NCBI RefSeq assembly: GCF_006337165.1
Contig: NZ_CP040896.1
Span: forward strand, 1,922,001-1,986,000
From: Hymenobacter jejuensis
Lineage (GTDB): Bacteria; Bacteroidota; Bacteroidia; Cytophagales; Hymenobacteraceae
Length of the DNA: 64,000 nucleotides
Direction: 5' to 3'
Below the pieces are notes generated by a model. It ran no database searches. It was not told the origin of the DNA and saw only the letters and a program-made list of their open reading frames with translations. Position 1 is the first letter of the stretch. Each line of letters starts with the position of its first letter. Positions 25,183 to 33,809 of the stretch are shown here, one piece after another. The translations under genes and the position numbers were made by a program.

Positions 25183-26322
25183 TTATTTCAGAATTTCCCG
25201 TGAGATTACAATTTTCTGGATCTCAGAGGTGCCTTCGTAAATCTGAGTGATTTTGGCATCGCGCATGAAGCGTTCTACATGGAATTCTTTCACAAAACCG
25301 TAACCACCATGTATTTGCACGGCTTCTACGGCGCTATCCATAGCAACTTTTGAAGCAAACAGCTTCGCCATCGCGCCCGACTTGGCATAGTCGAGGTGTT
25401 GGTCCTTGTCGTGGGCAGCTTGTAAACACAATAAGCGAGCAGCGTCGATGTTGGTGGCCATGTCCGCCAGCTTGAACTGAATTGCCTGATGCTTAGCGAT
25501 TTCTACACCAAATGCTTTCCGTTCTTTGGCGTATTTCAACGATAGCTCCAAGGAACCCGAGGCAATGCCAAGCGCCTGCGCGGCAATACCGATGCGCCCA
25601 CCGGCCAAGACCGACATGGCGAACTTAAAGCCGAAGCCGTCTTCGCCGATGCGGTTCTCCTTGGGCACCTTCACGTCTGTGAACATCAACGAGTGCGTAT
25701 CCGACCCCCTGATGCCCAGCTTGTTTTCTTTCGGCCCAATCACAAAGCCCGGTGCGCCTTTCTCCACGATGAAGGCGTTGATGCCCCGGTGCTTAAGCTC
25801 GGGGTTGGTTTGCGCAATAACCAGATAGACAGAGGCCGAGCTACCGTTGGTGATCCAGTTTTTGGTGCCGTTGAGCAAGTAGTAGTCGCCTTTGTCTTCG
25901 GCAGTGGTGCGTTGCATGGTTGCATCCGAGCCGGCTTCAGGCTCGGAAAGGCAGAAAGCGCCAATTTGCTCGCCGGTGGTCAGCTTAGTCAAGTACTTCT
26001 GTTTTTGCTCTTCGGTGCCGTATTTCTCTAACCCCCAGCAAACTAAGGAGTTATTAACCGACATAATTACCGAGCAAGAGGCGTCTACTTTGGATATTTC
26101 CTCCATAGCCAGCACGTACGATACCGTATCCATGCCGCCGCCGCCGTACTCGGGGCTCACCATCATGCCCAAAAAGCCGAGCTCGCCCATCTTCTTGACC
26201 TGCTCGGCAGGAAACTTCTGATGCTCGTCGCGTTCGATGACGCCGGCCCAGAGTTCGCTTTGGGCAAAATCGCGGGCAGCCGCTTGCACGGCAAGTTGTT
26301 CTTCGGTGAACTGAAAATCCAT
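25183..26322 (-). CDS. Acyl-CoA dehydrogenase
   Basis: A 379-residue FAD enzyme of the short/medium-chain class, introducing the alpha-beta double bond in acyl-CoA. Blocks seen: FAQSELWAGVIERDEHQKFP near residue 18, FCLSEPEAGSD near 125, NGTKNWITNG near 150, ERKAFGVEIAKHQAIQFKLADM near 265, HGGYGFVKEFHVERFMRDAK near 340. The likely catalytic base is E363 in YEGTSEIQ. The length and motifs are typical, so it should be active. A monocistronic unit with its own terminator. Confidence 0.95.
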   Translation of the reverse strand: MDFQFTEEQLAVQAAARDFAQSELWAGVIERDEHQKFPAEQVKKMGELGFLGMMVSPEYGGGGMDTVSYVLAMEEISKVDASCSVIMSVNNSLVCWGLEKYGTEEQKQKYLTKLTTGEQIGAFCLSEPEAGSDATMQRTTAEDKGDYYLLNGTKNWITNGSSASVYLVIAQTNPELKHRGINAFIVEKGAPGFVIGPKENKLGIRGSDTHSLMFTDVKVPKENRIGEDGFGFKFAMSVLAGGRIGIAAQALGIASGSLELSLKYAKERKAFGVEIAKHQAIQFKLADMATNIDAARLLCLQAAHDKDQHLDYAKSGAMAKLFASKVAMDSAVEAVQIHGGYGFVKEFHVERFMRDAKITQIYEGTSEIQKIVISREILK

Positions 26323-26476
26323 TGTAAAAACCTTGGGTGGAAAATTGTACCGCTTATGCGGTTGGGTGGGGAAATGAATTCAAAATTAGCCATATCCTGT
26401 ACAGCTTTGCAACAATCCCGTCAGGACATAAGTTGGCCCTCTGAATTATTTAGTTCTGGGGGCAATTGCATAAAAA

Positions 26477-26506
26477 AACACCTCGCTGAAAAACCAGCGA
26501 GGTGTT
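26477..26506 (-). terminator. Terminator of the zinc metallopeptidase gene
   Basis: AACACCTCGCTG pairs with CAGCGAGGTGTT around AAAAAC; on the minus strand it ends in a run of seven T. Confidence 0.85.
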
Positions 26507-26530
26507 CCTAATAATCTAGAGAGCGCCGGC

Positions 26531-27229
26531 TTAGCGACGACCGCGGCTACCCATAAAAATACTCACGTAATAAAGTAACGTAGCCAGTGAGGCCAGTGCC
26601 GCCACTACATACGTCATGGCTGCCCACCACAGCGCATCTTTGGCCATGGCATGTTCTTGCGGAGTTACGATGCCGCGCTTATCAATCCAAGCCAGTGCCC
26701 GGCGGCTGGCGTCGAACTCGACGGGCAGCGTGACGAACGAGAACAGCGTCGTGAGTGAGAACAAAGCAATACCTAACCCTAAGGGAATGAGCGTGGTACG
26801 AATCATGAAGATACCGGCCAGCAGAATAAAGGGCATAAACTTGGAAACCGCGCTCAGTGCGGGCACCATGGCCGAGCGGAACTGCAACATGCTATAAGCC
26901 GTGGCATGCTGTACGGCGTGGCCGCATTCGTGAGCCGCGACGGCGGCCGCTGCGGCGCTCCGTTCTTCGTATACGGCTTCGCTGAGATTAACCGTCTTGT
27001 CGGCTGGGTTGTAGTGGTCGGTAAGCTTGCCCTCGGACGAGATCACGCGAACGTCGGTAATGCCGTGGTCGGCCAGCATCAGCTCCGCAATTTGGCGGCC
27101 CGACAGGCCCGAATGCAAGCCGACTTTGGCATATTGGGAAAACTTGCTGCGCAGTCGCCACTGAATCAGCCAGCTCACAATCATCGCCAGAATGACGAGG
27201 AAGTAAATGGGACTTGCGTTGTAGTACAT
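26531..27229 (-). CDS. Zinc metallopeptidase, YugP-like
   Basis: A 232-residue membrane-bound peptidase-like protein. The metal site is HECGH (H100, E101, H104) in VAAHECGHAVQH, a gluzincin-type motif. An N-terminal helix (~7-22) and three more hydrophobic segments (~125-180 and ~205-225) anchor it. YugP-type proteins are widespread, and I know of no established substrate. It is first or last of a same-strand group with the heptose adenylyltransferase (15-base gap), suggesting an envelope context. Confidence 0.88.
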   Translation of the reverse strand: MYYNASPIYFLVILAMIVSWLIQWRLRSKFSQYAKVGLHSGLSGRQIAELMLADHGITDVRVISSEGKLTDHYNPADKTVNLSEAVYEERSAAAAAVAAHECGHAVQHATAYSMLQFRSAMVPALSAVSKFMPFILLAGIFMIRTTLIPLGLGIALFSLTTLFSFVTLPVEFDASRRALAWIDKRGIVTPQEHAMAKDALWWAAMTYVVAALASLATLLYYVSIFMGSRGRR

Positions 27230-27244
27230 GGGTGGTGTGTCTTT

Positions 27245-27730
27245 TTAAGAGTGAAGTTGCGTGCGGATGCGTTCGACGATGCGCGTCGTGCTGTAGCCAG
27301 CGACGAGTGGTACGGTAAGCACCTGCCCACCGCTATTCAACACCAACTCGTGCCCGACAATTCCACTGATATCGTAGTCGTCGCCCTTCACCAGAATGTC
27401 AGGTCGAACTACTTCAATCAGCTGCAACGGCGTCGGTTCGTCGAACAGAACCACGGCATCTACAAACAAAAGGGACGCCAGAATCCGAGCACGTGACACT
27501 TCGTCTTGCAGCGGCCGGCCGGGCTTCAGACGGCTCACCGAACTATCTGTGTTTAAGCCAATTATCAAAGCCCCGCCCAGATGGCGCGCTTTCTCTAGAT
27601 AGTCAACGTGGCCGAGATGGAGCAGATCGAAGCAGCCGTTGGTAAAGACGATCTTTCGTCCTTGCGCACGCCACTCTTCCAAGACTGGCCCAACGGCCTC
27701 ACGGCTGAATATCTTGTCTTTACTCCACAT
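27245..27730 (-). CDS. D-glycero-beta-D-manno-heptose-1-phosphate adenylyltransferase
   Basis: A 161-residue nucleotidyltransferase corresponding to the second half of HldE (RfaE2, hldE C-domain). It would make ADP-heptose for LPS core from ATP. The nucleotide site is TNGCFDLLHLGHVDYL (HxGH at residues 38-41), and KPGRPLQDEVSRARILASL and VKGDDYDISGIVG follow. The separate kinase domain is not in the window. It overlaps the flippase-like gene by 11 bases, so the two are coupled. Confidence 0.92.
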   Translation of the reverse strand: MWSKDKIFSREAVGPVLEEWRAQGRKIVFTNGCFDLLHLGHVDYLEKARHLGGALIIGLNTDSSVSRLKPGRPLQDEVSRARILASLLFVDAVVLFDEPTPLQLIEVVRPDILVKGDDYDISGIVGHELVLNSGGQVLTVPLVAGYSTTRIVERIRTQLHS

Positions 27731-28769
27731 CGAGCGCTACCGTTGCGGGTATGGGCTCGACGGCTAATTGCCGGGCTGCCCGTCCCGATTTTATCATGCT
27801 CATGACAAAGCTGATACCGCCCATGAGCACCACCAGCAGCGTTTGGGTTCCGTGCACTACCAACGCGTATGCAATGCCGGCTTCTTTAGACACACCATAC
27901 ACCAGCAACGTGCTCTGTACCAGCAAGTGATACACGCCGATGCCGCCTTGCACAGGAGCCGCCATACCAAACGTACCGAACGTAAGCACGGCGAGAGCCG
28001 CCATCGCGCCCAGGTTATGCGTAGCGGGGAAAGCAAAAAAGGCCAAGTAGCCCATGAAATAATACACCGACCACGTAAAGACGGTGTGCAGCAGGAACAA
28101 TCCTTTGTGCTCTAGCTTGCGAATGCTGAATATGCCCGCCAACAGACCGCGTACAAAGCTTATCAGACGGTTGAACAGCGCATGTTGCCGAAGCCGCTCC
28201 AAGTTGCGAAACAGCAGATAGCCCGTCAGGACAAGTAGCACTACGATGATTAGAGCAGCGATGAGCAGCGTGGTTTGGTTCTGCGCGATGGACTGGTATT
28301 TATCTGAAAATAAGCTTGTTACAAAACTCCAGAATTTGTCAAATTGCAGCAGTAAGGTGGCGCTCAACACCAGCAGCAACACAAGCACATCAATGATGCG
28401 CTCAGTAATCATGGTTCCGACTCCTACTTGCACCGGCACGCCGCTGGTGCGGCGGAGTACAGAGCACCGGAGTACTTCGCCCAGGCGCGGCAGCACGAGG
28501 TTGGCCAAGTAGCCAACCATCATGGCGTGGTACACGTCCCAGTAGGAGGGCTTGTTGCCAGTAGCATCAATTTGCATTTTCCAGCGGTAGGCCCGGCTGA
28601 AGTAGCCCATCGCCGAAATAATAACGGTGAGGCCCATCCAGAAGTAATTGGCCTCCAGCATATGTTGCCCGATTCGACTAAGGTCTTGGCCACGAACAGC
28701 GTATACCATGAGGGCCCCGGAGAAGGCAAGCAGCAAGGCATACTTCAGAATATTAAGCAGCTTCTTCAC
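27720..28769 (-). CDS. Flippase-like membrane protein (UPF0104, LPG-synthase TM region family)
   Basis: A 349-residue integral membrane protein with about eight helices. It carries the family block GYLANLVLPRLGEVLRCSVL (near residue 90) and the later APVQGGIGVYHLLVQ (near 270). The family covers the flippase domain of MprF and many stand-alone proteins with undefined lipid substrates. It lies between panD (60-base gap) and the heptose adenylyltransferase (overlap), so the operon mixes CoA and envelope functions. Confidence 0.85.
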   Translation of the reverse strand: MKKLLNILKYALLLAFSGALMVYAVRGQDLSRIGQHMLEANYFWMGLTVIISAMGYFSRAYRWKMQIDATGNKPSYWDVYHAMMVGYLANLVLPRLGEVLRCSVLRRTSGVPVQVGVGTMITERIIDVLVLLLVLSATLLLQFDKFWSFVTSLFSDKYQSIAQNQTTLLIAALIIVVLLVLTGYLLFRNLERLRQHALFNRLISFVRGLLAGIFSIRKLEHKGLFLLHTVFTWSVYYFMGYLAFFAFPATHNLGAMAALAVLTFGTFGMAAPVQGGIGVYHLLVQSTLLVYGVSKEAGIAYALVVHGTQTLLVVLMGGISFVMSMIKSGRAARQLAVEPIPATVALDVE

Positions 28770-28829
28770 GCGTATAACGTTGGTTTATAGACACTTATCG
28801 GGCAATACCAAAGCCTTACTGTGCGCAAA

Positions 28830-29177
28830 TTACACCAACCGATTGTGCTGGTCGGGGAATACTAAGGTCGGCTTGTGTGTGCGCGCTTCCGCAAAATCGA
28901 TAAGAGCGTAGGAAAAAACAATAATAATATCGCCGACTGCTACTTTACGCGCCGCCGGCCCGTTGAGGCATACCATACCCGAACCGCGTTCGCCCCGAAT
29001 GGTATAGGTCTCGAACCGCTCGCCGTTGTTGACGTTTACGACCGTCACTTTCTCGTTCTCCACCATGTTGGCCGCATCGAGCAAATCTTCGTCGATGGTG
29101 ATGCTGCCGACGTAATGCAGTTCGGCTTGGGTAACCTTGGCGCGGTGAATTTTGGACTTGAGTACCTCGATATGCAT
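28830..29177 (-). CDS. panD: Aspartate 1-decarboxylase proenzyme
   Basis: A 115-residue pyruvoyl enzyme making beta-alanine from L-aspartate for pantothenate. The self-cleavage site is G24-S25 in [10 protein letters not shown], with the serine becoming the pyruvoyl group. The Tyr in [13 protein letters not shown] (near residue 58) and LNGPAARK complete the site. It is full length and should be active. It shares strand and pathway with panC at 30388, but the two are separated by a wrecked subtilase gene. Confidence 0.96.
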   Translation of the reverse strand: MHIEVLKSKIHRAKVTQAELHYVGSITIDEDLLDAANMVENEKVTVVNVNNGERFETYTIRGERGSGMVCLNGPAARKVAVGDIIIVFSYALIDFAEARTHKPTLVFPDQHNRLV

Positions 29178-29319
29178 GGGGCAAAAACCAGTTGAATAAG
29201 ACTGGCAAAGTTATGCTTTTCACCCCGAACGCTGGCAGGGCGTTCAGGTAGCTGCCCTGACCGGAGTTGCAGCGCCAAAACATTACGCTCCGACTCGAAT
29301 TCGAGACTAACCTGCACGC

Positions 29320-29367
29320 AAAACGTCCCAACAAAGCAGGCACATTTTCCTGCCTCGTTAGGACGTT
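29320..29367 (-). terminator. Nested hairpin after the subtilase pseudogene
   Basis: AACGTCC pairs with GGACGTT, and inside them GCAGG pairs with CCTGC. It lies just past the pseudogene stop on the minus strand. Confidence 0.45.
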
Positions 29368-29370
29368 CTT

Positions 29371-30275
29371 TTAGTTAGCCTCAGTTACTGCGCGATACGC
29401 ATTTATACGTCCGTAGCCGTTGTACGGATCGCGACCGGGCTTGCCGAGGTCATCGGCTGAAGCACGCAGAACGGCCTCTACGCGGGCGGGGGCCATATCG
29501 CCGCCATTTTTACCGATGACAAGCGCCGCTACCCCTGCTGCGTGCGGGGCGGCCATGCTCGTACCGGCAGAGAAGGAATTCCCGCCAGGCACCGTGCTTA
29601 GCACCATGTCGTAGGCGTAAGCCCGGATTCGGATACAGCGTGAAGTCGCCACCAGGGGCCGCGAAAGAGATGTCGGGCGTGCCATAGTTGGAATAGGAAG
29701 CAAACGCATCCAGATTTGTAGCCGGATTCTAGAGCCACCCACGAGGACCGGTAGCCGAAATGGAAATCACGCTTGGTGCGCCAGCTGGCAAGTTGATCAA
29801 CGACTGATCTTTGTTGCCGTCGTTGGAATCGTTGCCTGCCGAGGCAATTACCGTTACGCCGTGCTGCTTGGCATGAGCCGTTACTTTATCAATGGCCACA
29901 ATCAGCTCCTGTGTGCCTTTGGCATCCGTGACCAACGAAATCATCGGCGGGGTTGTCAGGAGTGCCGTTGTCATCTAAATATTTGCCGTTGCGCAAGAAC
30001 GTTCCACCCAAACTCATATTGATAACGTCGGCTTGCTGCGTTACGGCGTAGTAAATGCCGTTGATCATCCACGAAAAGCTACCCGAACCACCATCGGCGA
30101 GCACTTTCACCAAGATCAACGTTGCTTCCGGTGCTACCCCTACTACGCCAATCTTGTTGTCGACGGCGGCAATGGTGCCGGCCGTGTGCGTACCGTGGCT
30201 AAAACCCGTCCCAACAAATTGCACCCCTTCTTTGGGCACGAAGGACTTGCTGGCGGCCACATCGATGTTTTGCAT
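29371..30275 (-). pseudogene. Subtilisin-like serine peptidase (S8) remnant
   Basis: The remains of an S8 peptidase spread over two frames with at least three lesions: a frameshift near 29943, an in-frame TAG at 29729-29731 (after GPRGW), and a frameshift near 29626. Catalytic His (SHGTHTAGTIA), the Asn-region (VIASAGNDSN) and Ser (GTSMAAPHAAGVAALV) segments are still legible. The N-terminal part with signal, propeptide and catalytic Asp (D-T/S-G) is absent, since the readable homology starts at QNIDVAASKSFVP. It separates panC from panD on the same strand, so it is probably an insertion into a pantothenate operon or the relic of one (inference). Confidence 0.88.
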
Positions 30276-30390
30276 ATCTTATCATATCTTATATTTATGA
30301 TACCATATTCTATTCGACGCTTGTAATCCATACTATTATATACATGAGGCATTGATTATAAACGTATTATGCATATAATAGAATGGATTA
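30276..30390. repeat. AT-rich junction with large inverted repeat at the panC 3' end (repeat copy 8)
   Basis: A very AT-rich stretch. TAATCCATACTATTATATA (30324-30342) pairs with CATATAATAGAATGGATTA (30372-30390), 17 of 19 positions; the right arm contains the panC stop. The 29-base loop holds ATTGATTATAAAC. A second small palindrome, TATCATA/TATGATA, lies at 30280-30302. It marks the boundary between panC and the truncated subtilase. Confidence 0.6.
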
Positions 30391-31242
30391 AGCAACGTCA
30401 ACAATGACGTTATCAATAAGCCTGACATCCCCCAAATGCGCTGCTAGACAAAGCGCTATTGCCCGGCCAGGAGTCCACGCCTTTTCTACCGACTGTAGGG
30501 TTTGGGCATCGGCAACTTCAAAATACTCGAGCTTAATTGCTTCTGCACTAGCCAACTGTGCTTGCACTGCCTGTCGGATGGATGATGGAGATTGTCCTTG
30601 CTTCACCATTTCTGCGCCCAGTTGCAAAGCTTCGTACAACCGCGGGGCCACGGCCCGATCTGCGGTCGACAAGCGCCGATTGCGCGACGACATAGCCAAG
30701 CCATCGGATTCACGAATAGTGGAATACGCAACTAGCTCTAAGTCAAAGGATAAGTCCGCAACGAGCTGCCGAATAATGGTAACCTGCTGCAAGTCTTTCT
30801 GCCCAAAATAAGCCCGGTGCGGACGTGCGAGGTGAAAAAGCTTGCTCACGACCGTGGCCACTCCGTTGAAGTGCCCCGGGCGGTGGGCACCTTCCATTAC
30901 CCGCTCCAAAGGACCGAAGTCGAAACGGAGCACCGTAGGCTGCGGATACATCTGCTCAACAGAAGGCAGGAATAGCGCCGTGCAACCAGCCGGTGCTAGC
31001 AGTGCCGCATCCGCTTCGGGCAGGCGCGGATAGAGCCGGAAGTCTTCAGGATTATTAAACTGAGTAGGGTTGACAAAAACGCTGGTTATCACCACGTCGT
31101 TTTGCGCGGCGGCAGCGCGTACCAGTTGCAGGTGTCCTTCGTGCAAAGCCCCCATTGTGGGAACTAGCCCAATACGTTGTCCGTTCCGGCGCCAAGTTTC
31201 AGTTAGTGCTTGCAACTCGGCGGCCGTTTGCAGTATCTCCAT
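30388..31242 (-). CDS. panC: Pantothenate synthetase
   Basis: A 284-residue enzyme condensing pantoate and beta-alanine with ATP. Motifs seen: VPTMGALHEGHLQLV (HIGH-type, near residue 30), TSVFVNPTQFNNPEDF near 57, YFGQKDLQQVTIIRQL near 145, and AMSSRNRRLS near 185. ATG 31242 (MEILQTAAEL) is chosen because the open frame back to 31299 is not family-like and runs into the divergent promoter region. It is divergent from the glycogen synthase-like gene. Confidence 0.96.
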   Translation of the reverse strand: MEILQTAAELQALTETWRRNGQRIGLVPTMGALHEGHLQLVRAAAAQNDVVITSVFVNPTQFNNPEDFRLYPRLPEADAALLAPAGCTALFLPSVEQMYPQPTVLRFDFGPLERVMEGAHRPGHFNGVATVVSKLFHLARPHRAYFGQKDLQQVTIIRQLVADLSFDLELVAYSTIRESDGLAMSSRNRRLSTADRAVAPRLYEALQLGAEMVKQGQSPSSIRQAVQAQLASAEAIKLEYFEVADAQTLQSVEKAWTPGRAIALCLAAHLGDVRLIDNVIVDVA

Positions 31243-31280
31243 GTGTGTAGCAGCCTTACGAACAGGGTCGCAGGCAGGTT

Positions 31281-31314
31281 TTGTTGAAATTTCGCTCAAA
31301 ATTGTTTAATTTTG
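31281..31314 (+). promoter_or_regulatory. Bacteroidetes-type promoter for glycogen synthase-like gene
   Basis: TTTTGTTG (TTG at 31284-31286), a 20-base spacer, then TAATTTTG at 31307-31314, an exact TAnnTTTG match. It sits 48 bases before the ATG at 31362. Confidence 0.7.
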
Positions 31315-31361
31315 TGCATCCCAAAGTGTTGCCTTACCCCAATCACCCCAACTGAGCCGAT

Positions 31362-32174
31362 ATGTCCAAGTTGAGAATACTCTACGCTGCCACGGAGATC
31401 AACCCGTTTTTACAAACAACCAAGGTAGCCGAGTTTCTGCGGATGTTGCCGCAGGGGATGCAGGAAATGGGGATGGAAATCCGCATTTTCGTACCTCGTT
31501 TTGGCATTATCAACGAGCGTAAAAACCGCCTGCACGAGGTGGTGCGCCTGTCGGGCATCAACATTGCGGTAGGGGAAGACGAAAAGCCTCTGATCATTAA
31601 GGTGGCTTCTATTCCGAATGCCAAATTGCAGGTGTACTTCATTGACAATGAGGATTATTTCCACCGCAAATCGGTATTGGTTGACAAAAACGACAAGTTT
31701 CACTCCGACAACGACGAGCGGGCCATCTTTTTCTGCAAAGGTGTACTGGAAACTGTTAAGAAGCTTGGCTGGGCGCCTGATATCGTGCACTGCAACGACT
31801 GGATGACTGGCCTGATCCCGATGTACCTGAAAACGACCTACAAAAAGGATCCGATTTTCAAGGATGCCAAGTCGGTGTTCACGATTTACAACAACGAGTT
31901 TGATTACAAATTCGAAGGCGACATCATCGAAAAGGCTAAAATGCTGGACATTGATGATGAAATGCTGGCGGCCTTAAAGTCGGCGGACTTCGGCGGCTTT
32001 ATCAAAGTTGGGATGGAGTATGCCGATTCGGTAGTGAAGTCGGACGAAGACTTCAGCGACAACCTCAATGCCTTGTTCACCGAGTACTCGCAGAAAAAAC
32101 AAATCGGCCAAGTAGGCGCCGACGAAAACCTGCTTACTTCATACTACGCGCTCTATAATGAATTGGCTAGTTAA
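31362..32174 (+). CDS. Glycogen/starch synthase N-terminal domain protein (GT5, single domain)
   Basis: A 270-residue protein matching only the N-terminal Rossmann half of GT5 glycogen synthases: LYAATEINPFLQTTKVAEFLRMLPQ, VFTIYNNEFDYKF, and CNDWMTGLIPMYLK. The usual ~200-residue C-terminal GT1 half is missing, and the ADP-glucose-binding KxGGL motif is not seen in its normal form. Short forms of this kind occur across Cytophagales as far as I recall, so this is probably not a fresh truncation. Whether it is catalytic is doubtful. It overlaps the DUF4270 gene by 17 bases. Confidence 0.82.
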   Translation: MSKLRILYAATEINPFLQTTKVAEFLRMLPQGMQEMGMEIRIFVPRFGIINERKNRLHEVVRLSGINIAVGEDEKPLIIKVASIPNAKLQVYFIDNEDYFHRKSVLVDKNDKFHSDNDERAIFFCKGVLETVKKLGWAPDIVHCNDWMTGLIPMYLKTTYKKDPIFKDAKSVFTIYNNEFDYKFEGDIIEKAKMLDIDDEMLAALKSADFGGFIKVGMEYADSVVKSDEDFSDNLNALFTEYSQKKQIGQVGADENLLTSYYALYNELAS

Positions 32175-33702
32175 GGCCTACCGCCTCACGACGGTTTCTC
32201 TTTTTTCTGCGGGTCTGCTGCTCACGTCAGGGTGCGAAGATCCAAATGCCATTGGTGTAGAACTTCCGGGAACGGCACCAGCAAACACACAATACCGCGA
32301 TTTGCCCGTTACTGCCTCCACGCTGCTGCAAGACTCTTTGCAGACGCTAAAGGCCAATAGCATACTCGTAGGCAACATTCGCGATAACAACCTAGGTATC
32401 AATACTATAGCAAGAGGCTACTTTAATCTTGCTATAACGTTGCCCAATTTACCTTTTGCACTTAGTGATTCTTTGCCCGCCAAGTTCACTAATCCGCAGC
32501 TTGACTCGGTAGTGACTTACCTGAGTTACAACCAGCTTTATGGCAACACAACCCAGTTGGCCCACTTTGATCTGTATAACCTGCAGCAGCGAATTGGCGA
32601 TCGGGAGGTTTATACGTCCAGCACTACGTTGCCTTTAGGCGAGGCGATAGGCACTAATTTAGTTTCGTCGCTTACCCGTACTCGAAAAACACGGGTCAAA
32701 GTAGCCAGTGGCGGAGCAACTGATACCAGTACGGTGGTGACCCAAGTTGCTGATCCAAGTCTGCGGCTAGTCTTACACAAGCCGGCACAATCCTCCAGCT
32801 TTGCTACTGCTTTGTTTGAGCAGTTGAAAAACAGCAATTTCAACCAAGCTGCATTGGATGCTTTTTGGAAAGGTTTGGCAGTGGTGCCTTCCGCTGGCTT
32901 TACCGGTACGATGGTGGGGCTGGGCTACAATCCATCAGCAGTTACCAGCCAAGTTTTGGTTTACTATCGGGTGCCAAGCGATCCGGAGACGCCAACCAAG
33001 AAGAAATGGCGCAGCTATTCCATCTTTCTGGGTACTTCTCTTTCTGCTGGCAATGCAGGAGCCGCCCGTTATTTCACGCAGATAACGCCTGACCTGTCGG
33101 GTGCCGGTGCCTTTGCCCGCCTGACCGACGATAGCAAAGAAGTAACCGCTGCTGAGGCTAACGGAGTTACGTATATGCAGAATGGTGTGGGCTTGGGCAC
33201 CAAGCTCGTAATTCCGGGTCTCGAAGATTTGCGCAAAGAATCAGGGTTGGCCATTAACCGGGCCGAATTGATCATTCCGGTAAAAGGCTATAGCAACTTA
33301 CTCTTTACCAGCCCTTTACAGGCCTATCTGTACGAAATCAATAGTCATAACCGAGTGTTGCAACGCACGGTTGGTATTACGCCCATCAAACGCCTTGTGC
33401 AGGCCGATGGCGAGAACCAACAGAGCCAGCGGGCGCACAGTTCAAATGCGCCAAATTCGGAGGCTACAGTTACTTACTACGACCTTGGCGCTAACAACAA
33501 GTACTACAGCGTAGTAATAACAAGCTACATCCAAGCCTACTTATATAATCAATTGGGGGGTGAGCTTCCGGCTGGGTTACTGCTATCTCCAAGCCTGGAT
33601 TTGCCTACCTCAATTGAGGCTTCCTTACCCTTGAACCTAAACCGGGCGGTACTGGATGGCAATAATATTAAATTGCGCATCTATTATTCCAATTTACGCT
33701 AG
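32158..33702 (+). CDS. DUF4270 family lipoprotein
   Basis: A 514-residue lipoprotein with signal and lipobox LLLTSGC (Cys ~23). It has the DUF4270 pattern: LLQDSLQTLKANSILVGNIRDNNLG, AKFTNPQLDSVVTYLSYNQLYGN, LIIPVKGY near residue 375, and the final LKLRIYYSN-like end (NIKLRIYYSNL). The family is restricted to Bacteroidetes and has no defined function that I know of. It overlaps the glycogen synthase-like gene. A link between them is suggested by context only. Confidence 0.85.
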   Translation: MNWLVKAYRLTTVSLFSAGLLLTSGCEDPNAIGVELPGTAPANTQYRDLPVTASTLLQDSLQTLKANSILVGNIRDNNLGINTIARGYFNLAITLPNLPFALSDSLPAKFTNPQLDSVVTYLSYNQLYGNTTQLAHFDLYNLQQRIGDREVYTSSTTLPLGEAIGTNLVSSLTRTRKTRVKVASGGATDTSTVVTQVADPSLRLVLHKPAQSSSFATALFEQLKNSNFNQAALDAFWKGLAVVPSAGFTGTMVGLGYNPSAVTSQVLVYYRVPSDPETPTKKKWRSYSIFLGTSLSAGNAGAARYFTQITPDLSGAGAFARLTDDSKEVTAAEANGVTYMQNGVGLGTKLVIPGLEDLRKESGLAINRAELIIPVKGYSNLLFTSPLQAYLYEINSHNRVLQRTVGITPIKRLVQADGENQQSQRAHSSNAPNSEATVTYYDLGANNKYYSVVITSYIQAYLYNQLGGELPAGLLLSPSLDLPTSIEASLPLNLNRAVLDGNNIKLRIYYSNLR

Positions 33703-33739
33703 AGCATAGTCTGGCTGTTTTCCCCCATGGCTTTACGGC

Positions 33740-33764
33740 ACGGCCTTTGTAAAAAGGCCGTTTT
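33740..33764 (+). terminator. Terminator of the DUF4270 gene
   Basis: ACGGCCTTT pairs with AAAGGCCGT across GTAAA, followed by TTT. Confidence 0.8.
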
Positions 33765-33809
33765 CGTTCATTTACTGCTTTTACCACCCCACTCTGACAC
33801 ACGAAGATT

